Origin: Vulcanimicrobiota bacterium
GTDB lineage: Bacteria > Vulcanimicrobiota > Xenobia > Xenobiales > JADMJV01
Assembly: GCA_023447635.1 (NCBI GenBank)
Contig: JAEXNA010000219.1
Location: 34,079-98,078, forward strand
DNA: 64,000 bases
Direction: 5' to 3'
Below, piece by piece: positions 36,307 to 45,255 of the stretch; position 1 is the first letter of the stretch; every line of letters begins with the position of its first letter. The notes beneath the pieces are model-generated. The model saw only the letters and a program-made list of their open reading frames with translations. It was not told the DNA's origin and did not search any database. A program made the position numbers and the translations under genes.

Positions 36307-38303
36307 TCGGGCGAATGGGCAAACTGTGGTGGGGCTTCCTGTTCGTTCTGCTGGTGGTGGCCGTCTGGCTGACCGGGACCGGGCACATCTTACTTCATGG
36401 CGTGCCGCTCGAGGTGCTCGAGGGGCTGGCGCGGGGTCAGGGACTGGTCCCCCCTCCCGAACGCCCCCCCACCTTCGACGGCCTGGCCCTGCTGGGCCGC
36501 CTGCCGGGAGACAGCGTGGCCTGGGCCAGCGGCTTGACTTCGACGCTGAACTGCCTGGCCGCCGTCCTTCTCTACCTGGCCTGTCGACGCTCCTGGCAAA
36601 ATCCGATCAGTCCCGTGCTGGCGGTAGGAGCTGCCTTCTTTGGCGCCACGACCATGTGGGTCGAAAGCTTGACCCCCGCCGACTCGCTGCTGCACCTTTG
36701 GCTTTGCCTGGGCTTAGCCGCCCTGATGGCCGGAGCCGTCCCGCTGATGGCCTGTCTGGTGCTGGCCGTGGCGACCTTCGCGCCCGGTGAAGCGCTCTCG
36801 CTGTACCTGGCCCTGGCCTACCTTGGCTACCGCCGGCAAGCGGCCTACGGACTAACCATCCCCACCGTCGCTGTGTTTGGTGTAGGATGCCTGATGATCC
36901 CTATGGCGGGAGGGTATCGCATGGAGCCGGGCCTGGGAGGCTGGTACCTGTGGTCTCTGCTTCCTCTGGCGCTGGCCTTCATCCCTTCGCAACTTCGCGA
37001 GGCCCGACAGGGCATCTACCTCAGTCTCCTGCTGGGCTCGGCCCTGACGGGATGCGGAGAGCTAGCCTCGATTCTGGCCCTGGGCGATCTGGCGTTCGTA
37101 GCGCTGCAGGCTTGCCGCTCCACCACCGAGACGGAGCAAGGCGAGGCTCCGGTCGAACCTGCCGAACCTGTCGGGCCGGCCGAGCCCACCGGGGCGCTCC
37201 GGCTTTCGGCAGTGAGCCTCGGAGGGCTTTTTGCCACCCTGATTCTGGTCGCGGTGGTGCTGCCAGGCGAGCGCTACCTCAACAGCACGGTGCTGATCGC
37301 GGCTCACAAGAAAAAAGTGCCGGTGCCGCAGCTCTTCCGCGTTCTGTCCCTGGACCAGCACGCCCGTCGTTTTGCCCAGGACCCCTGGAGGGCGAGAGCC
37401 CCGGTCGCGGGCCTGAGCGCCGCCGACTGCGAGTTGGCCCTGCGTTTGGCGGATGAGGGGGCGCCGTCCGGAATCTGCCCCCTAACCCTGGACGGATGGG
37501 CGGAACGGCGAGATATCGCCCTGGTCTACAGCCTGCTGTCCCGCCAAAAGCTGGTGGGATGGGACAATCCTGGCTCCCTGGCCCCTCCGCTTCTGCTGAG
37601 CAAGCTGCAGGGGAAAAATCTTCTTAGCCGCGGTCCAGCGGTCATTCTGCGCCAGGGCGACAGCGCCCAGATCGCTCCCCCACCGACGGCTCCGCGCTCG
37701 CCGGCCCCCCTGGATTTCCGCCATCTGATGGCGGTGCCCTATCTGCCTCAGACGGTCAGCAAGACCCCCGGCGCCGGCTATTTTTGGGTCAGTGCGGGGC
37801 AGAGCTACGAGGTCTCCTTTCCCAACGACCGCGCCGTGGTGATGGTTTCCGATCACGAAGGTGAAGTGCGACTGGCTTCTTTGAAAGCGGGAGGCGCCCG
37901 CCGCCACCTGGAGGTGGCTCCCACCGAGTGGATTCTGGCCGGGCTGCCCAGCCAGACGTCCTTGCCCAGCCGGAGCCTGGTGCCGATCACCTTGACCTTG
38001 AGCAACCAGGGACAGGGGCCGTTGAGTTCTCGGATGATCGCCGGATGGCGGTTCGAGATCGTCGGTGGAGAGAGCTGGAACTCGTTCGGGCAAGAGAACC
38101 CCAAAGAGTTCCTTCTCTTCCCCGGAGAGGCGACCGATCTCGAATTCCAGCTTTCGACCCCGGAGGGCGAGGGGGTGTTCCCCGTGCGAGCGGTGGCCTT
38201 GACGGTCGAGGGGAAAGAGCTAGAGGTTCCCCTGGCCGGCCCTTCCCGGATCCGCACCTGGAGACGAACCCCGCCCGTAGGCACCTGGGTGGAGGAACCT
38301 TAG
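36303..38303 (+). CDS. Degenerate GT-C-like relative, paralogue E
   Basis: A 666-residue membrane protein translationally coupled to paralogue D (GTG at 36303 overlaps the D stop). The overall plan is the same: N-terminal helices to about 330, then the segment beginning NSTVLIAAHKKKVPVPQLF that aligns with the NRTLIEIEK/NGAIIEIQK region of A and B, then a beta-sandwich tail. Yet the family hallmarks are missing: no DDYWIH, no GHYGRD, no NNN and no YETH, and the membrane region is much shorter. It reads as a catalytically dead partner of D, possibly a heterodimer subunit. It could also be a separate family with a similar fold. Confidence 0.6.
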   Translation: MIGRMGKLWWGFLFVLLVVAVWLTGTGHILLHGVPLEVLEGLARGQGLVPPPERPPTFDGLALLGRLPGDSVAWASGLTSTLNCLAAVLLYLACRRSWQNPISPVLAVGAAFFGATTMWVESLTPADSLLHLWLCLGLAALMAGAVPLMACLVLAVATFAPGEALSLYLALAYLGYRRQAAYGLTIPTVAVFGVGCLMIPMAGGYRMEPGLGGWYLWSLLPLALAFIPSQLREARQGIYLSLLLGSALTGCGELASILALGDLAFVALQACRSTTETEQGEAPVEPAEPVGPAEPTGALRLSAVSLGGLFATLILVAVVLPGERYLNSTVLIAAHKKKVPVPQLFRVLSLDQHARRFAQDPWRARAPVAGLSAADCELALRLADEGAPSGICPLTLDGWAERRDIALVYSLLSRQKLVGWDNPGSLAPPLLLSKLQGKNLLSRGPAVILRQGDSAQIAPPPTAPRSPAPLDFRHLMAVPYLPQTVSKTPGAGYFWVSAGQSYEVSFPNDRAVVMVSDHEGEVRLASLKAGGARRHLEVAPTEWILAGLPSQTSLPSRSLVPITLTLSNQGQGPLSSRMIAGWRFEIVGGESWNSFGQENPKEFLLFPGEATDLEFQLSTPEGEGVFPVRAVALTVEGKELEVPLAGPSRIRTWRRTPPVGTWVEEP

Positions 38304-38325
38304 AAGGCCAGAAGAACGGCCGCCC

Positions 38326-39681
38326 ATGACCTTCATGGAGCGCCTTCGCTCGCCGCGCCTGGCCCATCTCCTGGACTTTGGCCTGGTTCTCGGCGGAACC
38401 GCCTTCGCCACCGGCGCGGGGTTCCTGATCAAGGTGTTCCTTGGTCGACTGCTGGGGGCGGACAAACTGGGGATCTTCGGCGCCTGCTACGCCTTCCTTA
38501 CCGTCGTTTCGGTATTGGCCGACCTGGGAGTCCGCTACAGCCTGGTCAACCTGGCTTCCCGGGAGGACGGAGGCCACTCCGAACGAGCCAAGCGACTGGT
38601 GGTCGGGGGGCTGTTCCTGAAGCTCCTGGGCAGTTTCCTAGTCGCCCTGACCGGCTGGCTTTTGGGTCCAGCTATCGCGGTAAGCCTGCTGCATAAGCCG
38701 GAACTGGCTCCCTACCTGCAGATCACTTCGATCGGTGTGTGTATCTGGGCGCTCTGGGACGGTCTGGAAGGCTCGCTGCACGTGCGGCAAAAGTTCTCCT
38801 GGGGCGCCGCCTGCCGTATCCTGTTCGAAGGGACCCGGCTACTGTCGTTCGCGACCCTATGGGCCTATCAGGGCGGAAGCTACCTAACCCTGGACCGCTA
38901 CATGTGGCTGTACTTTCTGGCCCCGGTGCTGTCGCTGGCGGTGGGCGCGCTGATGCTCAACAAGCTTTATCATCCCGGCGAACACCGGGAGCCGCTCCTT
39001 CAGCGAACCGAACTCGTCGAACTGGTCCGCTTCTCTCGCGGCATCTTCTTTTTCCGCTCGGCTTCGGGCACCCTGATGTTCCTGGACTCGCTGATGCTGA
39101 CCCGCTACGGCCAACTGACCGAGGTAGGACTTTACGAGGCCGCCAAAGGGCTGGCCTTCGCGCTTTTGCTGGTCAGCGAGTCGCTGCAGATGGTGCTGCT
39201 ACCCAAGGTCAACCAGATCAAGACCCTGGTCGAGATCAAGACCCTGGTCAAACGAAGCGGGCGCTACTTTGCCGTCCTGTTCCTGTCAGCCATGCTGTGG
39301 ATGGTGATGGCCGCCCCGTTCCTGGGGCTGTTCGGTGAGGCGTTTGCCGAACCCGAAGTCGCGCAAACTTTCTACTTGATGGTAGCGGTCACGCTGTTCA
39401 CCATCCCCTCGGCCATTTTCAGCACCGTACTGCTGACCCTGGATAAGCCGATCACGTTGGGCTGCATCGCCTTGAGCCAGGTCGTGCTGGGGCTGTTCAT
39501 CTACCCCCACACTATCACCGCCGGCGGACCGATCGGAACCGCCTCGACGGCGCTTGGGCTGCAGATCTACGGAGCCTGCGCCTACGCCCTGGCGTTGCGC
39601 AACGAAGTCCGAGGGCGAGAGCGGCAGGGCCGAGAGCGAACGGGGAGCGACGACGCCCCCCGCTCGCCAGACAAAGCCTAG
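38326..39681 (+). CDS. Oligosaccharide flippase of the MOP superfamily (Wzx-like)
   Basis: A 451-residue membrane protein with about twelve to fourteen predicted helices and the N-terminal pattern of polysaccharide flippases (VLGGTAFATGAGFLIKVFLGRLLGADKLGIFG, read across its first two helices). The C-terminal ~20 residues are a charged cytoplasmic tail (RGRERQGRERTG). It should move a lipid-linked saccharide across the cytoplasmic membrane. It lies 22 bp after paralogue E and completes the D-E-flippase run. Flippase plus GT-C-like enzymes fits an O-antigen, exopolysaccharide or protein-glycan pathway; no polymerase or priming transferase is seen here. Confidence 0.85.
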   Translation: MTFMERLRSPRLAHLLDFGLVLGGTAFATGAGFLIKVFLGRLLGADKLGIFGACYAFLTVVSVLADLGVRYSLVNLASREDGGHSERAKRLVVGGLFLKLLGSFLVALTGWLLGPAIAVSLLHKPELAPYLQITSIGVCIWALWDGLEGSLHVRQKFSWGAACRILFEGTRLLSFATLWAYQGGSYLTLDRYMWLYFLAPVLSLAVGALMLNKLYHPGEHREPLLQRTELVELVRFSRGIFFFRSASGTLMFLDSLMLTRYGQLTEVGLYEAAKGLAFALLLVSESLQMVLLPKVNQIKTLVEIKTLVKRSGRYFAVLFLSAMLWMVMAAPFLGLFGEAFAEPEVAQTFYLMVAVTLFTIPSAIFSTVLLTLDKPITLGCIALSQVVLGLFIYPHTITAGGPIGTASTALGLQIYGACAYALALRNEVRGRERQGRERTGSDDAPRSPDKA

Positions 39682-39683
39682 CT

Positions 39684-40124
39684 CTAGCTCTCTTCGTAGA
39701 GGTCGAGGCTGTCGATCAGCGCCTGCAGGTCGGCCGGGCTTAGCCCCACACCACGGAAGGCGTGATAGTAAGCGGCGCCTTCTTCTTCCGGGAACCAGTC
39801 GCTGGCCACTTCGGCTCGTTCGTCCTCGCGAAAGCTGTGCAGGATGAACTGGCCAAAGGCCGGATGCTCGACCACTTTTTGCATGTGGTCGGTCTCGCCC
39901 GGGATAGTGTCGCCCAGTCCGCCGTCCGTCGTCATCACCGACCAACGAGCGTCCTCGGGGCCTTGAAATGGGATCTCGACCGAGGTGTCTCCGTCGTCGA
40001 TGTCGTGGTAGGTCTCGAAAGGCTGGAGGCTCCAGCCGGGGGGCAGCTGCTGAGGTAAGGCGACAGGAAAAGGGAGCTGCCGAAGCTGCTCCCTTGCTCC
40101 GTCGCTGAGATAACTAAAACTCAT
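39684..40124 (-). CDS. Small acidic protein, DUF4367-like
   Basis: A 146-residue soluble protein without a signal peptide. Its beginning, LPFPVALPQQLPPGWSL (about 17-33), resembles the opening of DUF4367-like domains, and the rest is acidic with aromatic-rich strands (HPAFGQFILHSFRED, then AAYYHAFRGVGLSP). Its stop is 2 bp from the flippase stop (convergent). It lies 24 bp downstream of the CHAP-like gene and is probably co-transcribed with it, which could make it a partner or immunity protein. Function unknown. Confidence 0.65.
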   Translation of the reverse strand: MSFSYLSDGAREQLRQLPFPVALPQQLPPGWSLQPFETYHDIDDGDTSVEIPFQGPEDARWSVMTTDGGLGDTIPGETDHMQKVVEHPAFGQFILHSFREDERAEVASDWFPEEEGAAYYHAFRGVGLSPADLQALIDSLDLYEES

Positions 40125-40148
40125 AGCGACGTTCTTTGTGAAATCTCT

Positions 40149-40937
40149 TTACCGTCCCTGGGCACCAGGGGTGTCTTTAGGGATAAACACGCGGTAGCGC
40201 GGACCGTAGTTGGTCATCTGGTTGCGAGGCTTGTCGGAGAACTCGTGCCCGTTGCCGTCAGCGATCGAGATGTGACCGTGCTGCTTGCCGCCGCGTCCAC
40301 GGTTGGACGGATCGCGGTCCCACACGACGACGGCGCCGGCCGGCAGGCTACGCAGCTGGTCGCGGCTGACCCGCACTTCGCGGAAGCGGGGGTTGTTGGC
40401 CAGCTGATCGGCGGCCTGATAGGCCGATCCGCCCTGAAGGTTGACGCCGACCTGACGCAGGTGGTGCTTTACGCCGCGGTAGCAGTAGCCGGGGCAGCAG
40501 CCGGGGGGCACGGGAGAGTTGCGCATCGACTGGAGCAGACGCTGTCCGGTGGGACCAGCGCCGCGCATCGAACCGATATCGGTCATCGGGCCGTTGGACA
40601 TCGGCCAGCTTCCACCGAATCCGCCACCGCCCATATCGTAACCGCCGCCTCCGGGGAAGGGCATAGGCATCGGCATCGGCATCATTCCGGGCATGCTGGG
40701 CATCCCCATACCGAAACCCTGGCCCATGCCCTGTCCACATCCGCAGTTCCCGGCGTGGTCCATGCCGTTAGGCATCACGCCGCCCATGCCGTTCATTCCG
40801 CCCATCATCATCTGCATCATTTGCATCATCTGCATCATCTGCATCATCATGAACATACTGCTCATCATGTTGCCGCCGCCGCCCATCATCATGGGGCCGG
40901 CCATCATCATCATGGGGTTGAACTGCATAGCTGCCAT
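40149..40937 (-). CDS. Met/Gly-rich protein with C-terminal CHAP/NlpC-like peptidase domain
   Basis: A 262-residue protein in two parts. Residues 1-125 are extremely rich in Met, Gly and Pro, with MMQMMQMMQMMQMMM near 31-45 and PMPMPMPFPGGGG near 90-102. From about 145 there is a cysteine-peptidase-like domain: PPGCCPGYCYRGVKHHL with the likely catalytic Cys in CYRGVK, AGAVVVWDRD, then GKQHGHISIADGNGHEFSD, where His would complete the pair. This is the CHAP or related amidase layout for cutting peptidoglycan peptides. ATG has GAGGAGCG 6 bases upstream and a TATAAT further up. No signal peptide is present. The Met-rich head could bind copper or be a disordered delivery segment; both are guesses. 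Confidence 0.7.
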   Translation of the reverse strand: MAAMQFNPMMMMAGPMMMGGGGNMMSSMFMMMQMMQMMQMMQMMMGGMNGMGGVMPNGMDHAGNCGCGQGMGQGFGMGMPSMPGMMPMPMPMPFPGGGGYDMGGGGFGGSWPMSNGPMTDIGSMRGAGPTGQRLLQSMRNSPVPPGCCPGYCYRGVKHHLRQVGVNLQGGSAYQAADQLANNPRFREVRVSRDQLRSLPAGAVVVWDRDPSNRGRGGKQHGHISIADGNGHEFSDKPRNQMTNYGPRYRVFIPKDTPGAQGR

Positions 40938-40990
40938 GGAACGCTCCTCGAGGAATCTTTTAGTCTGTCGTACAGTGGTGTAGTCTGGTG

Positions 40991-40996
40991 ATTATA
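40991..40996 (-). promoter_or_regulatory. -10 element (TATAAT) for the CHAP-like gene
   Basis: A perfect TATAAT on the minus strand, 54 bases upstream of the ATG at 40937. The -35 region (about 41014-41019, TGCGAC) is poor, so the promoter may need an activator. Confidence 0.5.
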
Positions 40997-41021
40997 GCTT
41001 ATCTCCCACCTGTGTCGCATC

Positions 41022-42356
41022 ATGACAAGGGGTCTCGTCAAAGTTTTCGAAAAAATGTTTACAAGCATGCTCCACGACCGCGCCAACGCCTTTGCCGTCA
41101 AGGATTTCGCCTCCGAGATCAAGCAGATCGACCAACTGCTCGAACACCTCGAGGACGGAACCGGGACGGCCTATCTGCAACCTCTGTTCGAAGAGATCGA
41201 CCATATCTTGGGTCAGCTCTATGCGATCTACCTCAACGAGCTTCAGTTTCTGGCTGCCGGAGAGCCGCAGAACGTCGCGGCCAATCAGATCGCTCGCGAC
41301 TTCACCGAAGTGCGACCAGTGATCGCGCAGCTCCGCAACGAGCTAAGCTTGGGCGAAGGCGACCGCTGCCTGGACACGACGCGAGAGCTCAAGACCGTGG
41401 TTGGTCGACTTTTCGGCTCTTTCGCCGATCTGCGCTCCCAGGCCCAGCAAGGGCCTCGCTATTCCGAGCTTCCGTTCACTCAGGAGCTGCTGCGGGTGGT
41501 GCACCACTACCTGGACGGCAACCTGGGCGTCAACGCGGTACAAGAGCGACTGGACGCTTTCTGTAACTATCACGACAACCTGGAACTGTCGTTCGAGCAG
41601 ATGATCCCGACCGACGCCGAGGCGCCCATCCTGGAAGCCCGGCAAGAGGATCTGGAAGAGGCGCTGGCGCTGCAGTTGCAAGGGATCGAAGACCTGGATG
41701 TCGCCCTCGAGCGACGCTCGGACAAAGCCGTGATCAAGGCCGCCGAAGCGCTGAAAGTGGCAGCGGAAACTCTGCACGAAATCTATCTGGAACTCCAGGC
41801 CGCCGAAAACGAGCCCGACACCGTCTCTTGCTTCCGCTGCGGGGCCAGCAACCGGGCGGACCAGCGACTTTGTTCCGGCTGCGGCGCGGTGCTCCCCCGC
41901 TTCGACGCCAGTGACAAGCGGGCCCCTTCTATCGAGATCAAAGAAGGCACCGCCCCCAGCGCCGCCGGCAAGCCCGATGAGCTTCTCAAGCTAGAGCGGG
42001 CTGTCGAAGTTGCGCTTCGCAACGGCGATAACGCTTCATTGCACGACGCTTTAGACGGATTCGAAAGCCGCCTCAAAGGGGTCGAGAAACGGCTGGGAGG
42101 GCTCAAAGAGCCGCCTTCGGACATCCCCGCCGACCATCTGGATCTGCTGCGCGAAGGACGCTCTCGTTTCGAGGAGGCGGTCGAGATGCTGGCGGAAGGT
42201 CACGCTATCCTGCGCGATGGAGCCGACGGGCTGGACGCCAACACCTTACGTCGAGGTCTCGACGAAATCGAGGCGGGGTATCAATCGCTGTTCGACTTTG
42301 GCGAACTGTACGAGCAGGCGGAAAAGGTCTCGCCCCCCGTAGGTAAGCGGACCTAA
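41022..42356 (+). CDS. Helical protein with a double-CxxC zinc ribbon
   Basis: A 444-residue soluble protein, mostly helical with coiled-coil character (EIKQIDQLLEHLED, LEEALALQLQGIEDL, then ESRLKGVEKRLGGL). Near 270-292 is a four-cysteine zinc ribbon, CFRCGASNRADQRLCSGCG, of the type often used as an adaptor in signalling proteins. It therefore consists of two helical halves joined by a ribbon and a Pro/Ala linker. ATG at 41022 lacks a clear ribosome site; ATG at 41055 is an alternative. It is divergent from the CHAP-like gene. No function is evident. Confidence 0.7.
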   Translation: MTRGLVKVFEKMFTSMLHDRANAFAVKDFASEIKQIDQLLEHLEDGTGTAYLQPLFEEIDHILGQLYAIYLNELQFLAAGEPQNVAANQIARDFTEVRPVIAQLRNELSLGEGDRCLDTTRELKTVVGRLFGSFADLRSQAQQGPRYSELPFTQELLRVVHHYLDGNLGVNAVQERLDAFCNYHDNLELSFEQMIPTDAEAPILEARQEDLEEALALQLQGIEDLDVALERRSDKAVIKAAEALKVAAETLHEIYLELQAAENEPDTVSCFRCGASNRADQRLCSGCGAVLPRFDASDKRAPSIEIKEGTAPSAAGKPDELLKLERAVEVALRNGDNASLHDALDGFESRLKGVEKRLGGLKEPPSDIPADHLDLLREGRSRFEEAVEMLAEGHAILRDGADGLDANTLRRGLDEIEAGYQSLFDFGELYEQAEKVSPPVGKRT

Positions 42357-42376
42357 CAGGCAACACGAACGCCGTA

Positions 42377-43369
42377 CTACCGGTCGCTGGCTGTCCAGGT
42401 TCGCCCGTTGGCAGGCGTCGGTTCTTTATCGAGACGCAGCACCACGCTAACCGGGTCGTGGTCGCTGGTGGGCCGGCCAGCGTTTTGCCAGACACGAGGG
42501 TCTTCCATTCGGGGAACGGCGTCCCGGCTGACCAGAATGTGGTCGAGCGCCGAAGCGCCTCGACGGGAACGGTGAGTCGCCCGCATCGCTTCGGGCCAGT
42601 CCGCGTAGATGTCCGTGTAGGCGTTCATCAGCGGCTCCAGCGACCAGCTTTCCGGTCGGTCGTTGAGGTCTCCCATGACTACCTCGACCCCGTTGGGCAG
42701 TTCGCGGGCCGTCGTTTCGGCGATTTCGACCACGGCCTGGGCTTGCACTCGTCGCTTGGCCGCCGACGACTTCTTGCTGCCCAACTGGCTCTTGAAGTGG
42801 TTCACGAAAAGCGTGGTGGGCGGCGAGGTGGCCAGTCGCACCTCGAGACAGTCGCGGGAGAACTTGTAGTTACGGGAGACCCCTGGCGCGTCCGGCAGGT
42901 CGTGGTCTTTGTGACTGATCACCGAAGCGACGGGGAGTCGGCTAAGAAACGCTACGTCGATGCCGCGGTCCCGGTCGTTGCCCTCGATTAACCCGAACTG
43001 GGGGTAGGGCTTATCGAGGGCAGCGTTGAGGGCCCGCAGGCAGTCGATGTTCTCGACCTCGACCAGGCCCACGAAGTCCGCATCGAGTCCTGCCAGCACT
43101 CCGGCCACCTCTTTCACCTTCTTGTCGTACTGGGCCCGGGTCAACACGGTGTCGTTTCCGGGGTGGTCCACGTCATCAAAAAAGTTGGCCACGTTCCAGG
43201 CCGCCAGTCGAACGGGCGCCTTCTTCCCCGCTGGCGCGGCTTGGCGCGGTGAACCGTCGGCGACCGGCGACCGACTCTCCCTGGCCAACGGCGGCGGCGA
43301 AGCCGGGACAGCGCAGGCCAGCAGACCGAGCAGAGCAGCAAGAAAAAAGGCACGGACGGAGAGTCTCAT
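42377..43369 (-). CDS. Lipoprotein of the endonuclease/exonuclease/phosphatase family
   Basis: A 330-residue protein with a lipoprotein signal (lipobox LLAC, Cys19) and a full EEP fold: WNVANFFDD (metal-binding Asn), GLVEVENID (metal Glu), RGIDVAFLSRLP, NHFKSQLGSKK, MGDLNDRPES (metal Asp and Asn) and a final SDHDPV (catalytic Asp-His). All key residues are present, so an active Mg-dependent phosphodiesterase or nuclease is expected on the cell surface or in the periplasm. The substrate could be extracellular DNA, lipids or sugar phosphates. It lies 78 bp after RNase G on the same strand. Confidence 0.88.
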   Translation of the reverse strand: MRLSVRAFFLAALLGLLACAVPASPPPLARESRSPVADGSPRQAAPAGKKAPVRLAAWNVANFFDDVDHPGNDTVLTRAQYDKKVKEVAGVLAGLDADFVGLVEVENIDCLRALNAALDKPYPQFGLIEGNDRDRGIDVAFLSRLPVASVISHKDHDLPDAPGVSRNYKFSRDCLEVRLATSPPTTLFVNHFKSQLGSKKSSAAKRRVQAQAVVEIAETTARELPNGVEVVMGDLNDRPESWSLEPLMNAYTDIYADWPEAMRATHRSRRGASALDHILVSRDAVPRMEDPRVWQNAGRPTSDHDPVSVVLRLDKEPTPANGRTWTASDR

Positions 43370-43447
43370 GCCTTCAGTTTACACCTGCTCCCCGGATTCT
43401 CCGGCGAACAGCGGGTTAAACTTTTGTTGCTCGGGTCTATTCCGAAC

Positions 43448-45127
43448 TTAGGAGCGGACCAGTTCGGCCCGGGGGAAGGCCGAGTTGGCATCGGTGACCC
43501 GAAGTTCGACCAGGTCGCCGACCCGGTCGCCCAGGTTGATCGCCTCGACCAGGTTGCCCGCAATCACGGCCAGGGCGCTGCGCGAGTTGGTGCCGAAGCC
43601 CTCTTGCAGATAGACGCGTTCCCGCTGCCCCTGGTTCAGCTTCTCTACCCGTCGAGCCATGTCTTTACGACGGCCGAACTTGACGGTGTAGTCCTCTTGA
43701 TGCAGGTCCTCGTCGACGCGCACGAAGATGGGCAGACGGATCTGCTGAGACAGAGCGTCCAGTTCTTCCCCGTCGATGCCGAGGAACTCCATCCCGACGC
43801 GAGGGTGCATCTGGGCAAACACGGCCTCTTCCTGAGAGTTGGAAGCGCGGCGCAGAATCTCGCGGCGGATGCGAAGAGCCACGGTTTTCGGCGACAGCAG
43901 ACGACCGCGACCCGAGCAGTAAGGACACTCCTCACGCAGAACCAGGTCAAGGTCTTTGCCCTCGCGCTTGCGGGTCAACTGAACCAGACCAAGTTCGGTC
44001 ATACCGACCAGATGAGTCCTGGTGCGGTCCTTCTTTAGCTCCTCGACCAGATGGGACAGGAGTTTACGGCGGTCGCTGGTCGACTCCATGTCGATAAAGT
44101 CGACGATGATGATGCCGCCGATGTCGCGCAAGCGCAACTGGCGACAGATCTCGCCCACCGCCTCGAGATTGGTCTTGAGAATGGTGTCAGCCAGCGACGC
44201 GGTCTTACCGGTGTATTTTCCGGTGTTGACGTCGATGGCCCAGAGCGCCTCGGTGCGGTCGATGATCAGATAGCCGCCCGACTCGAGCCAGACCTTGCGA
44301 TCCAGCGCCTGCTCGATCTCCTGGTCGATGCCGTGGAATTCGAACAGCGGAACGTTATGGCTGTAGTGGAAGACGCGCTCGAGCAGTCGGGGGGCGGTGG
44401 CTTCGAGTCGCTCGACCACCTTGGCGTACTCTTCGGCGTTGTCAATGATCAGACGGTTGACGTCGCTGTGCAGGATATCGCGCAGGATCTTGTCGATCAG
44501 CGCCAACTCTTGATGGACGATAGCGGGAGCGCGACGGCGCTTGGAAGCCTTCTGCACCCGCTGCCACGATTTGACCAGGAAGCTCAGTTCGGCTTCCAAC
44601 TCTTCGAAAGAGCGTCCGGTGGCCGAGGTGCGGAGAATCAAGCCCATTCCTTCCGGTTTGATCTTGTCGGCGATCTGGCGCAAGCGCGAACGTTCGCCTT
44701 CGTCCTCGATGCGGCGAGAGACGCCGGTGTAGTTAGCGGCGGGAATCAAGACCAGATAGCGACCCGGCATCGTCACGAAGGTGGTGATGCGGGCGCCCTT
44801 GGTGCCCACCGCCTCCTTGACCACCTGGACCAGCACTTCCTGATCGACTTTGATCATGTCGCTAATGTTGGCTTTACGCAGGCTGGCGGAGGCCTCTTCT
44901 CCCAGATGGGCGGCAGCGTCGTCGGCGCACAGAAATCCGTTACGCTCTAACCCGATGTCCACAAAGGCGGCGTTCATGCCCGGCAGCACGTTGGCGACCC
45001 GACCTTTATAGATCGAACCGACCTGGCGCTCTTCGCGGGCGATGAGGAACTCCGAAAGGACTCCGTCTTCCAGAACGGCGGCGCGGCCTTCGCGCTCGTC
45101 CCGGGTAATAAGAATTTCTTTAAACAT
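43448..45127 (-). CDS. rng: Ribonuclease G (RNase E/G family)
   Basis: A 559-residue endoribonuclease for rRNA maturation and mRNA decay. An S1 domain (about 30-115; GSIYKGRVANVLPGMNAAFVDIG) is followed by the catalytic core with Mg ligands Asp299 (AIDVNTG) and Asp343 (IIIVDFIDM) and the Zn-link CPYCSGRG near 405. Length fits RNase G rather than RNase E, which has a long disordered tail. I chose ATG at 45127 (MFKEILITRD) because the family begins there; GTG at 45148 is possible. It is divergent from the beta-lactamase-like gene. Confidence 0.93.
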   Translation of the reverse strand: MFKEILITRDEREGRAAVLEDGVLSEFLIAREERQVGSIYKGRVANVLPGMNAAFVDIGLERNGFLCADDAAAHLGEEASASLRKANISDMIKVDQEVLVQVVKEAVGTKGARITTFVTMPGRYLVLIPAANYTGVSRRIEDEGERSRLRQIADKIKPEGMGLILRTSATGRSFEELEAELSFLVKSWQRVQKASKRRRAPAIVHQELALIDKILRDILHSDVNRLIIDNAEEYAKVVERLEATAPRLLERVFHYSHNVPLFEFHGIDQEIEQALDRKVWLESGGYLIIDRTEALWAIDVNTGKYTGKTASLADTILKTNLEAVGEICRQLRLRDIGGIIIVDFIDMESTSDRRKLLSHLVEELKKDRTRTHLVGMTELGLVQLTRKREGKDLDLVLREECPYCSGRGRLLSPKTVALRIRREILRRASNSQEEAVFAQMHPRVGMEFLGIDGEELDALSQQIRLPIFVRVDEDLHQEDYTVKFGRRKDMARRVEKLNQGQRERVYLQEGFGTNSRSALAVIAGNLVEAINLGDRVGDLVELRVTDANSAFPRAELVRS

Positions 45128-45255
45128 ACCGGCGCCGAATTCTCCCACCCCGACCAGAGTTCCTGGCCCCTCCCCCTGCCCTGAGCCAGGACGAGGGGGG
45201 AAGCGCGAAATCCCCCTCTGGGGGGAAACCGTAGGGGGGCGAAGAACCCTCGGGA

